12,370 nucleotides of DNA, from contig PJAB01001761.1 of NCBI GenBank assembly GCA_002887195.1, positions 1 to 12,370 of the forward strand, written 5' to 3'. Source of the stretch: Chrysochromulina parva. Its lineage: Eukaryota; Haptophyta; Prymnesiales; Chrysochromulinaceae. The position numbers and the translations under genes were made by a program. Position 1 is the stretch's first letter. Every line of letters starts with the position of its first letter. Positions 1-8,100 of this stretch are shown here, piece by piece. The notes under the pieces were generated by a model. It searched no databases. It saw only the letters and a program-made list of their open reading frames with translations, and was not told the DNA's origin.

Positions 1-37
1 TTGGCTTCGGCAGAGCGCTGACCACTCTTCCCGCAGC

Positions 38-47
38 GCCACGTGGC
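38..47. promoter_or_regulatory. Palindromic G-box (GCCACGTGGC)
   Basis: The 10-bp palindrome GCCACGTGGC contains the CACGTG core bound by bHLH and bZIP factors in plants and algae. It lies about 220 bp before the ATG at 264, a plausible promoter distance. A CACGTG core can also occur by chance in GC-rich DNA (one occurs inside the coding region near 5305), so its function is an inference. Confidence 0.25.
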
Positions 48-144
48 CATTGCCTCGACAACCCATGCACGCAGGAGCTCGTCCACGCACGCCTCAGCCA
101 CAATCGCAGTTTCTTGTGAGGTGCAGCAGGAAGGTGTTCATTCA

Positions 145-163
145 CACCATCACGATGATGGTG
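145..163. repeat. Short perfect inverted repeat
   Basis: CACCATCA (145-152) and TGATGGTG (156-163) are perfectly complementary around a 3-nt loop CGA. Outside the arms, TTCA and TGAA could pair further with a small bulge. It lies about 100 bp upstream of the coiled-coil ATG. It could be a dyad binding site or a 5' leader hairpin. Confidence 0.4.
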
Positions 164-263
164 CGATGAACGGCAATTTAAGACCGGTGGCGAGTACCGT
201 AGGTGACGTTTGTGGGGGCTGAGGTTGTGTGTGTGAACACAGCAACGTGACTCAAAACACAGC

Positions 264-3200
264 ATGCTCGTGTCCTTTCTTGGCTTTACCTCGGAGGATT
301 CCCTTCAGCAGAAGCTTGATGATAAAGAGAATGCGCTGCAGGCCCACATAGCCCTCGCTGAGGAGCTCGCCACCGAACTGGATGCACACAAGGAAGTGAA
401 CGCCGAACTGAGGCAGCACGTGCATCAGATGGAGGATGAGCTGGCAGCAGCGCTGGCAAAGGCAGAGGCCGCCTCGGCAAGTGCCGCCTCAGCAAGTGCC
501 GAGGCGGAAGCTGCTGCCCGCCTGTATGCTGCGTCGGAGCAGGATGCCGCAGCCTTGGAGGCAAAGGTGGTAGTGGCAGAGCTGAAGGTGGCCACTCTGT
601 GCGCAGACGGAGCTGAGGCCATCAGCCGGGCAGCGAGCGCGAAAGAGGCGGCAGAGTCAGCCAAGGAAGCAGCATTGTCCGAGCGCCGCGACATGGAAGC
701 AAAGGTCCGTGCGGCTCAAGAATCAGCCAAAGCCGCACGCCAGGAGGCCGACGTGACGATTCGCCAGGCCGCGGAGATCACCGAAGCAGCCGAAGCAGCC
801 AGGCAAATAGCAGGTGCTGCGCGCTCGGCGATGGAGGAGGAGCTCCGGATCGCTCGCAAAGAAATGGCGTTGGCATGCGAGCGAGAGGTGGCGGCAAAGG
901 CAGATGCGCTGGCATCTCGTGCCGAGGCCGCAGAGACGATGCGGCAATCAACACTCGAGGCGAAGCTGGCGGCCGCAGCGCGATTGGACCTCGATACTGC
1001 TTTGAAAGCTGCGCAAGATGAGACGAAGCTGGCGGCCGCATCGCGATTGGGCCTCGAGACCGCCTTGAAAGCTGCGCAAGATGAGGGCATGAAAATGGAA
1101 GCGGCGTTTCAGGCGGCGGTGGGTGAACAGCTCGAGCTCGAAGCCGCGTTGAGAGCCTCGCGAGTCGAGTGCATCGAACTCGAGGGCGCATTGACGGCCG
1201 CGCGAGATGAGAGCTCCAAGCTCGACGCTGCATCGCAAGCAGCGCGGAAGGCATCGAATGCGGCGTTGAAGGCGGCACGAGACGAGGTTGATGCGGCCGT
1301 CGATCGCGCAAATGGCTTGGAGTTGGCCATGGCGAAGGCATTCGCCATGGCAAAGGCCGACGCGGAGCAAGCAGCCAAGGCGGCCAAATTAGTGACGGAG
1401 GCGGCGGTAGCATCCGCGATCTCCGAGGCAAAAGCCGAGGCGAAAGCCGAGGCGGCGCAGGCCGCTCAGACGGAGCTGGATGCAGCCGTAGCGGCGGCAA
1501 CGGACGAGGCCAGAGAAGAGGCCGCGCGGGAGTTGGGGGCGGCGGTGGCGTCGGCGAAGGCCGAGGCGCAGCAAGCTGCGAAGGCGGAGCTGGAGGCGGC
1601 CGCGAAGCAGCTTGATGCGCTCAAGGAGACTTCGAGGGAGCAGCTGCGCAAGCTGCTCGATGAGCGCAAGCATCTCAAGGCCGCGCACGAGGAGGCCCTA
1701 GCAGAGGCCAAGGAGGCAGCCAGGGCAGCACAGGAGATGGCGCTGGCGGCGGCCGAGGAGGCAGCCAAGCGTGCTCAGGAGGACGCGCTGGCGGCGGCCG
1801 AGGCAGCGGCCAATGCGAAGCTGGAGGCGGCCGTGGCGGCGGCTCATGCGGAGCTCGACGCAGCCGTGGCGTATGGAAAGGATGAGGCGCAGCAGGCGGC
1901 AAAGGCTGAGCTGGAGGCGGCGATGGCGGCCGCACATGCGCAACTGGAGGCAGCGGTGGCGGCGGCAGCGGCTGCAGCGCGAGAGGAGACCCTCGCTGAC
2001 CATCAGGGCGCCCAACAGGAATCCCTCAGAGCCGCCGTCGAGGCTGCCAAGGCGGAGGCGGCCAAAGTCCAGGCCGCGGCGGTGGCGGCAGCAGTGGCCG
2101 AGGCGGTGGCGGAGGCGGCGGAGGAGGCGCAAGCCGCACAGGCGGCAGCGGTGGCAGCGGCCGTAGAGGAGGCGATGGCTACGGCGCGCGAGGCTGCCGC
2201 TTTCCCAGTCGCCGTCGGCGCCCCGAGCGCTGCCCCGAGCGCCGCTGTTGAGGCGGCCGCGTCGCCACCCTTATTTGGAAAGGAAGGACTCTCGGAGCAT
2301 CCAAATCAGGAAGGGCACCTCTCGCAGACGAGACCGCCGCCCGATCTGCTTACAGTCAAGGAGCTGCAGGCCCTGCTCCGGCTCAAGCTGGGCGACGACG
2401 CGAAACTGCCCAAGAAGAAGGTCGAGCTGCTCGCCTTGTACATGCGCCATTACGATGGGGCTGTGGAGCGTGCTGACGTGGCCGCTCTCGTCCCGCCTCC
2501 AATGGACTCCTCTAACGGCTCTAACGGCTCTAACGGCTCTAACGGCTCTAACGGCCCGCCTCCAATGGACGCCATGGGGCCGCCGCCCAGCATGCCAGCA
2601 CCTCTGCCGCCGGTGGCGGCAGGACCTGCTGACGCGGACGAGACGCAGCGGCGAGCGACGGAGGCATTGCTTCAAGCCGAAGCAGCTCGCCGGGCATTGC
2701 AAGAGGAGCTGGCAGCAGCACGGGAGGTGGCGGCAGTGGCGGAGAAGCAAGCGGCGGCGGCTGAGGCGGCAGCTGAGGCGGCGCGTGCCGAGGCTGCTGA
2801 CATGGCGAGGCGAGCAGCGGACGCCATCCACGAGGCCGAAGCTGCCCGCCTGGCACTGCAAGATGGGGTCGCGGCGGCTGCCACCGCCGCCCAAGAGATT
2901 GCTCGTGGAGAAGCTGCTCGCCTCGCGTTGCAAGATGAGCTGAGCAGAGCTCGCGAAGCAACGGCCGCGATGGCGGAGCGTGCGGCGGCTGCAGAGGCGG
3001 CCGCTGAGGCGTCGCGGGCGTTGCAAGACGAGTTGGGTAGAGCCCGCGAGGTGGCTGCAGCGGCGGAGGAGCGTGCGGCGGCAGAGGCGGCAGCTGAGGC
3101 GTCGCGGGCGTTGCAAGACGAGTTGGGTAGAGCCCGCAAGGTGGCTGCAGCGGCGGAGGAGCGTGCGGCGGCTGCAGAGGCGGCCGCTGAGGCGTCGCGG

Positions 3201-4034
3201 GCGTTGCAAGACGAGTTGGGTAGAGCTCGCGAGGCGGCTGCAGCGGCGGAGGAGCGTGCGGCGGCTGCAGAGGCGGCCGCTGAGGCGTCGCGAGCCGACG
3301 CTCAGCTCATCTTGCGAAACCAAAAGGATGGGCACGTTGAGGCCACCGCTGCGCGCCTCGCGTTGCAAGACGAGTTGGGTAGAGCTCGCGAGGCGGCTGC
3401 AGCGGCGGAGAAACGAGCGGCGGCGGCGGAGGCGGCCCTCCATCTCCTTGCTGAGTCAGCGGATGCTGTGACGCAGGATTTATCTTTGATTGCACGTCCG
3501 CGTCAAGCTGCCGACACGGCGCGAGTTGGGGAGGCATTGCAAGATGGCGTCGCGGCCGCGGCGGCCGCCGCTAAGGAGCTCACCAAGAATCTCCCGAGCG
3601 CAGCGTTAGGAAGGATCTCGCGCTTCTTTGGTGAGGCAGACGTTGGCAAGGCCAGCTCGTCTCCTCCCACCATCTTGACGCCGACGCCGCCTCGAGATCT
3701 CCCGCCTCCAGATCGGCCAGGGGCGCCATTGGCCAGCCAATTCCCCTCCGCCGCTGCTGCTGCTGACGATGATGGCACGGCACGTGTCACCGCCACCTCC
3801 GAGGCATCGCCTTCAGCCGTTACGTCGCCGGCGCTCGCCGACAATGGAACCGCTCAGCGCTCGATGCAGCGCTCGATGCAGGCCGAGTCGGCTGCATTAC
3901 GGGCGACGTTGGACGCATACGAGGCGCGGCTAGGGAGGAAGCTCAAGAAGAGCGATCTCGCGGCGGACCCTCAGATGGCCTCGACGTACCATCGCTATAT
4001 AGAGCTCCGGCAGAAGTACACGGACACGGTGTGA
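264..4034 (+). CDS. Alanine-rich coiled-coil protein with SAP-like insert
   Basis: This is an uninterrupted 1256-aa frame. The ATG at 264 is the first after an in-frame TGA at 234. Residues about 10-640 are Ala/Glu/Lys-rich heptads typical of a long coiled coil. A Pro/Ala linker follows. Residues about 694-732 (LTVKELQALL... then KKKVELLALY) resemble a SAP or HeH-type helix-extension-helix, a fold often used for nucleic-acid binding. Next come an SNG repeat (about 750-765) and a second coiled coil (about 794-1066) built partly of 31-aa repeats. The last 45 residues (1212-1256: an Ala-Tyr-Glu helix, GRKLKKSDL, then YHRYIELRQKY) resemble the conserved helical motif shared by Sld2/RecQL4 N-termini and FAM13 proteins. 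No signal peptide or membrane segment is visible. A structural or chromatin-associated role is possible but is only inference. The coding potential is strong; the function is unknown. Confidence 0.85.
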   Translation: MLVSFLGFTSEDSLQQKLDDKENALQAHIALAEELATELDAHKEVNAELRQHVHQMEDELAAALAKAEAASASAASASAEAEAAARLYAASEQDAAALEAKVVVAELKVATLCADGAEAISRAASAKEAAESAKEAALSERRDMEAKVRAAQESAKAARQEADVTIRQAAEITEAAEAARQIAGAARSAMEEELRIARKEMALACEREVAAKADALASRAEAAETMRQSTLEAKLAAAARLDLDTALKAAQDETKLAAASRLGLETALKAAQDEGMKMEAAFQAAVGEQLELEAALRASRVECIELEGALTAARDESSKLDAASQAARKASNAALKAARDEVDAAVDRANGLELAMAKAFAMAKADAEQAAKAAKLVTEAAVASAISEAKAEAKAEAAQAAQTELDAAVAAATDEAREEAARELGAAVASAKAEAQQAAKAELEAAAKQLDALKETSREQLRKLLDERKHLKAAHEEALAEAKEAARAAQEMALAAAEEAAKRAQEDALAAAEAAANAKLEAAVAAAHAELDAAVAYGKDEAQQAAKAELEAAMAAAHAQLEAAVAAAAAAAREETLADHQGAQQESLRAAVEAAKAEAAKVQAAAVAAAVAEAVAEAAEEAQAAQAAAVAAAVEEAMATAREAAAFPVAVGAPSAAPSAAVEAAASPPLFGKEGLSEHPNQEGHLSQTRPPPDLLTVKELQALLRLKLGDDAKLPKKKVELLALYMRHYDGAVERADVAALVPPPMDSSNGSNGSNGSNGSNGPPPMDAMGPPPSMPAPLPPVAAGPADADETQRRATEALLQAEAARRALQEELAAAREVAAVAEKQAAAAEAAAEAARAEAADMARRAADAIHEAEAARLALQDGVAAAATAAQEIARGEAARLALQDELSRAREATAAMAERAAAAEAAAEASRALQDELGRAREVAAAAEERAAAEAAAEASRALQDELGRARKVAAAAEERAAAAEAAAEASRALQDELGRAREAAAAAEERAAAAEAAAEASRADAQLILRNQKDGHVEATAARLALQDELGRAREAAAAAEKRAAAAEAALHLLAESADAVTQDLSLIARPRQAADTARVGEALQDGVAAAAAAAKELTKNLPSAALGRISRFFGEADVGKASSSPPTILTPTPPRDLPPPDRPGAPLASQFPSAAAAADDDGTARVTATSEASPSAVTSPALADNGTAQRSMQRSMQAESAALRATLDAYEARLGRKLKKSDLAADPQMASTYHRYIELRQKYTDTV
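961..1086 (+). repeat. 63-bp tandem duplication in coiled coil
   Basis: Two adjacent copies (961-1023 and 1024-1086) encode 21-residue units beginning KLAAA(A/S)RL and ending ALKAAQDE. Twenty-one residues is exactly three heptads, so the duplication keeps the coiled-coil register. The copies differ at only a few positions, suggesting a fairly recent event. Confidence 0.85.
2492..2570 (+). repeat. 9-bp TCTAACGGC array between direct repeats
   Basis: Five copies of TCTAACGGC (2511-2555) encode SNG repeats. They are bracketed by a 16-bp direct repeat, CCCGCCTCCAATGGAC, at 2492-2507 and 2555-2570, encoding PPPMD on both sides. The structure of flank, array and duplicated flank is the same as in the candidate introns of the BROMI-like gene. 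Here the repeat boundaries carry no GT...AG pair, so it remains coding. Confidence 0.85.
2976..3410 (+). repeat. 31-residue coiled-coil repeats (about 93 bp)
   Basis: Repeat units start at 2976, 3069, 3159 and 3252. They encode blocks of the form ERAAAAEAAAEASRALQDEL followed by GRAR(E/K)(V/A)AAAAE. The second unit is one codon shorter. The fourth is split by an insert of about 22 residues (ADAQLILRNQ...EATAARLA) before the LQDELGRAR half resumes. Near-identity at the DNA level shows recent tandem amplification. Confidence 0.85.
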
Positions 4035-4407
4035 ATCGGTCAGCGACGCGATGAGGCGGCCAGCTCTGACTCCAGCACATACGTGTTCGTGCATAACGCG
4101 GGAGAGCGCGGGCGCGGGAGCGCGGGTTCCGTGTCGACCCACAACGGCGGCCACGCAATCCGGAACGCCACGGCCACGCACGCGGCGGCCCACGCGCCAC
4201 GACCACGCGCGTTCGGGCCGTGGCGGCCTCGCTCCGCTGGCGAATAATCGCCAACCGATCGCGGAGCTGATTTGTATACCGCTTGAAGGCGCTCGCACGC
4301 GCGGCGCGCATGTTCGCATGCTGAACCATGCTGTGTCTGTGATTGTATTCATGGACACGGCGCGCCTAGTCACTCAACGATCCTTTTATGCTCCTTTCAT
4401 GCTTCGT
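4035..4407. other. Convergent intergenic spacer
   Basis: This spacer separates the stop of the coiled-coil gene from the stop of the minus-strand gene, so it should hold both 3' ends. It is GC-rich, and open frames crossing it have no recognisable protein character and mostly extend from opposite-strand coding sequence. A small direct repeat of TTCATGCTTC lies around 4397-4415, overlapping the minus-strand stop. No clear polyadenylation signal can be recognised; a CATAAAAG-like word occurs on the minus strand just after that stop. Confidence 0.5.
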
Positions 4408-4980
4408 TCATGCTTCCGCGACGACCGTGTCGCCCTCCCAGACTCCATCAATCGCGCAGTGTGCCGCGGCTACAAAGCGCCGCCCGCGCGCAACGACGAG
4501 CACCAGCTCCTTGGGCTCCTTGGGCAGGAATCTGCGTCCGGCGAAGATCTCGCCCGTGCCGGCATCCGTGACCCAGATTGCGTCGACCACATCCGGCACA
4601 GCGGCCGCCGCCGTGATCTCCACCGACACCTGTCCAGATGCACGGCCAGGCGAGAGAGTCACCATCGGTTTGTGCGACGTTTGGCCTGTGTTCTTCACGC
4701 CGCTGCTCAGCACACGCATCTCGTCGTAGAATTCGGACCTCCTTGAGCCGCCGTACGAGGCCGCGACTGCTCCGAGCGTGACGACCAGGAGCGGCGACCA
4801 ACCATACGGCAGGTCCTTTCGCCAACCGTTCGGATCGTAGAACTGCTTTGTGATGCTATCGCCATTCAAGACCTCGCGCCGGGTCGCGCCGCGTTTGCCG
4901 CTCATAGATACTATACGCGCGCGGGCGTAGCATTCGCAGCCGCCGACAAGGAGGAGCACGACGACGACGCACGAGCGCAT
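4408..4980 (-). CDS. Superoxide reductase-like (desulfoferrodoxin fold) protein, degenerate
   Basis: A 190-aa protein read from the ATG at 4978-4980. An ATG 28 codons further upstream is in frame, but the downstream one begins a good signal peptide (MRSCVVVVLLLVGGCECYA). A basic stretch (KRGATRRE) and a hydrophobic segment (about 61-78) follow, compatible with plastid or thylakoid targeting. Residues about 103-188 match the desulfoferrodoxin iron-binding domain in pattern: HKP at the start, then IWVTD, then GRRFLP, then HCAIDGVWEGDTV, where active enzymes have a C-N-x-H-G-x-W motif. The fold-defining positions and the iron-binding Cys (C175) and first His (H103) appear kept. The two central His positions and the His after the Cys appear replaced (AAAAVPDVVD; D178). 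It is therefore probably not a normal superoxide reductase. A SoxY-like Ig fold is an alternative. It is divergently transcribed from the next gene. Confidence 0.6.
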   Translation of the reverse strand: MRSCVVVVLLLVGGCECYARARIVSMSGKRGATRREVLNGDSITKQFYDPNGWRKDLPYGWSPLLVVTLGAVAASYGGSRRSEFYDEMRVLSSGVKNTGQTSHKPMVTLSPGRASGQVSVEITAAAAVPDVVDAIWVTDAGTGEIFAGRRFLPKEPKELVLVVARGRRFVAAAHCAIDGVWEGDTVVAEA

Positions 4981-5112
4981 TGTGAAATGGGCGTTACAAT
5001 TAAGGAGGGGTTTCGTCCAGACGCCAGATGCCGGAACGTGTGTCAATCGCGTGGTCACGAGCACGTTGGGTGCCGGGTGGTCGACTCCGATTCACACCAT
5101 CGTGGGCACGCC
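4981..5112. promoter_or_regulatory. Divergent promoter interval (132 bp)
   Basis: The two start codons face away from each other across 132 bp, so both promoters and both 5' leaders must overlap here. The interval holds TTCACACCATC (5091-5101), identical to 141-151 upstream of the coiled-coil gene, and CGTGGTCACGAGCACG, which has a CGTG/CACG dyad. There is no TATA box. Bidirectional function is inferred from the geometry only. Confidence 0.45.
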
Positions 5113-8100
5113 ATGGAGCGGGAAGTCCTCGACGACTTAGTCTTGCGCTTCGCGGCGCTCGCGCGCGAGCTATCGCCGCAGCTGCTGGCGCAGCTGCCGG
5201 CGAGCCGCGGACCCGCAGTGGAGCCTCTCGCCGCGCTGCTCGAGCAGTTATTGTACGCGCTTCCGGCGGCGGATGCGCGGCACCACCGCTATCGACTCAT
5301 CCGCCACGTGTGCGAGCGACTTCGTGCGACGCTCGCACCGCTCGTGCCCGAGCTCGAGCCGCTGGGGAGCGTGGATGTCTCCACGTCCGATCCTGCCGAT
5401 GAGTCCAGCCTCGTCACGGCCTGCGTCGAGCACGACGCCTTCCGCCGGCTTTGCGCCATGCTGCACTCGGAGCTCTCGGTGTTGACCAGCCGGCCTGAAT
5501 GGGCTGCGTCCCTGGCTGATGTGCTCGCGGACGATGAGCATGGGCCGCCCTCGAGCAGCGCGTCCGAGGGCAGCGTCGGCGGCGCCGGCACGAACGACGA
5601 CCTCGACCGCTGGCTACACGACGAGATGAATGCCGACCTGCCGCCGTTCTACGAGCTGCCTGGGCTGATCACCGGCTTGTACCGCGCGGACACGGCGCTC
5701 TCCGCCTGGGCGCGGCTGCGCTCCTTCTCCGCGAGCGACCTGCTCGAGTGTGATCAGTGGGAGCTGCTCGTACCCGCGCTCCGCCACGCGCTCTGTGCCC
5801 GTCAGCTCGCGCCTCCAGCCGTGCTCCAGATCGTCGAGATGCATACGAGCCTCTTCGACGACGCGCCGCCGGCGCAGCGTGCGAGCGTGCTGCTCAACGT
5901 GGCGGCGCTCGTGGACTGCATGGGCGGCGGCGGCGGCAGCACATCCGAAGGGGCGTGGGCCACGCCGACCGCCATGCGTTGTGCGCAATTGCTCTGCCGA
6001 GGCCGTTGTGACCTTTCCGACGATGGAGTGGTGCTTGGGGCACTTGAACTCTCGACCTTGCTCGCGACCCTCTTCCGCCTGGCCGCCGCGCCCCCGTCCG
6101 ACGCCGTTCGCCTGCCCTCGGCGCCCGGGTTGGCTGTGGGTGCGCCCGGGGCGAACGCATCGGGTGCGAGCTATGCGGGTACTCCTGTACCGGTACGCTG
6201 TGCGGGCCTTCTTGCAAGCTTGGATCCGTCCGCGAGGTGGCTCTCGCGGCTGCTCTCGCGAAGCCATCTGCTCGTGCCGACGTGGCGTCAGCTCGTCGAC
6301 TCTGGCCTGCTCAAGCAAGCAGAGGCGACTGCGCGGCAGCCGCTGCCGAGAATACCGGCTTCGATCGCCTCCGATTCGCCATCATCTGATCGGCCGTTGA
6401 GCTCGGCGGAGGTGGCGTTGGCCATCTCGCTGCATCACACTTGTGTCCTTGGGATCTCGGTGCGCCAAGCAGTCGGTCTGATGGCGTCTCTGATGGCGTC
6501 TCTGATGGCGTCTCTGATGGCGTCTCTGATTGCGGCTCTGAGTGCGTCTCTGAGTGCGTAGCCAGGTCGGTCAGAGTGCGTCTCTGATCGCGTCCGTCCT
6601 TGCATGCAGGTGCGCCACGCGGTCGGTCTGCAGACGGTGCGCACCTGGGCGGCGGCGGCGAGGTACGAGGCCGGCGCCGGCCCGATGGGAGCAGCGGCGC
6701 GCTGTCATGCGGCGGATGCGGGGTATGACGTGGCATGGGCTGCGGCCACGATCCCGACGCTCCTCGAGCGGATCTCGGAGATCCATACCCAGACCTCGGA
6801 GATGCACTCTCTTTCATCGGAGATCCAATCTCCGATCGCTCCCTCGGAGATGCACTCTCTTTCATCGGAGATCCAATCTCCCTCCGGAGGCAGGCTCGGG
6901 AGTCCTTTTGCGCAGACGGCCCGTGCGCTCGCGGCGGCGGCGCTCAGCGCGGCCCTCGCGAGCCTCTGCCAGCCGCAGTGCCGCGATGCCCTAATTTGGA
7001 CCGATGCGGCGACTTCCGCGCTGCTCGCGCCGCTGCTCGCGTTGGGCGCCGAGTTGAGCGCCGAGGAGGCCTCAGAGCCCAACACGGCGCCGCCACTTCC
7101 GAGCATGCACACGCTCCTGGTCGCGAAGAGCGTGTTGCCTGCTGCCCTCGCGCTCGCTGCCCCTTCCACAGCTGCCCCTTCCACAGCTGCCCCTTCCACA
7201 GCTGCCCCTTCCACAGCTGCCCCTTCCACAGCTGCCCCTTCCACAACTCAAGCCCAACACGGCGCTACCCTTTCCACAACTCAAGCCCAGCCAGATTCGC
7301 TCGTCGCAAGATCACCTTATTTGGCAAGTGCGCTCGCAAGATCGCCTGAAGCGCTCGGCAGCCTTGTGGGGAATCTGGGACGGGCCGTGCTGCGCCTGCT
7401 GAGCTTGCCGCTCCCACCCTCGCCGAATTTCCCCACAGCCACCCTCGCGAGAGCATTTCCCCACAGCCCGCTCCCGCCCTCGCCGACGACGAAGGGGATG
7501 GCCGGCTCGTTGGCTGGCTCATCGGTGGCACCACCACCGGCGGCGGCCCTGCTGGCGCACGAGGTGGGCGCGGGCTGTGCGGAAATGCTCTCGCGCCTTC
7601 TGGTTCCACGCCCAGCCGCGTTCGGCGTACCTGCAATTCGTAACGAACTACGCGCCGTTCTGGGCACCGCCGTCGCTACGGCGTCACAGCCTCGGAGCAT
7701 TTCCCCACAGCCTCGGAGCGAGCCTGGGGCGCGAGAGCACTTCCCCACAGAGAGCATTTCCCCACACGAGCCTGGGGCGCGAGAGCACCAGCTCGTGGCG
7801 GCAGCGCTTCTGATGCAGACGCTCTGTGCCAGCCACCGCGCCGCGAATGAGCTGCCGCCTCCACTCCTGCCGCTCCTCGCGCACAGCCTTCTCCCGCCAT
7901 CAGCAGCCATTCATCCAGCCGTTGAGCTCGTGTCGCTGGCGGCTCCAGCAGGACCATTTCCCCGCAGCCCATCGGACCCATTTCCCCACAGCCCATCGAA
8001 CCCATTTCCCCACAGCCAAACGGACCCAATTCCCCACAGCCCTTCGGACTCGCTCGTGGGACAACGGCAGGCGGCCATTCTGGCGGGGACGCCCCTTGGT

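Larger units (their letters stand above)
1..263. other. Upstream non-coding region of the coiled-coil gene
   Basis: No convincing coding exon is visible here. An in-frame TGA at 234-236 closes the frame upstream of the ATG at 264, so the coiled-coil gene cannot extend leftwards without splicing. The stretch has a palindromic G-box (38-47), a perfect short hairpin (145-163) and an 11-mer, TTCACACCATC (141-151), that recurs at 5091-5101 just upstream of the other large plus-strand gene. There is no clear TATA box. It most likely holds the promoter and 5' leader, but the transcription start cannot be placed. Confidence 0.5.

Noticed and set aside
2271..3443. Minus-strand 390-codon frame inside the coiled-coil gene
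   Set aside because: It is a shadow of GC-rich repeats. The peptide is Arg/Leu/Ser-rich repetition that mirrors the sense repeats.
4051..4746. Plus-strand open frame of 231 codons
   Set aside because: Its right half is antisense to the signal-peptide-bearing superoxide-reductase-like gene and its left half is GC-rich spacer. The peptide is Arg/His-rich with no recognisable domain.
4987..5112. N-terminal extension of the BROMI-like protein from the ATG at 4987
   Set aside because: The 42 codons lie in the short divergent promoter and have no conserved character. The ATG at 5113 begins a clear helical N-terminus.
6559..6561. TAG read as a true stop splitting two genes, or as a pseudogene lesion
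   Set aside because: Both sides are in the same frame and a canonical GT-AG intron bounded by a direct repeat removes the stop. Readthrough or assembly error remains possible but is less economical.
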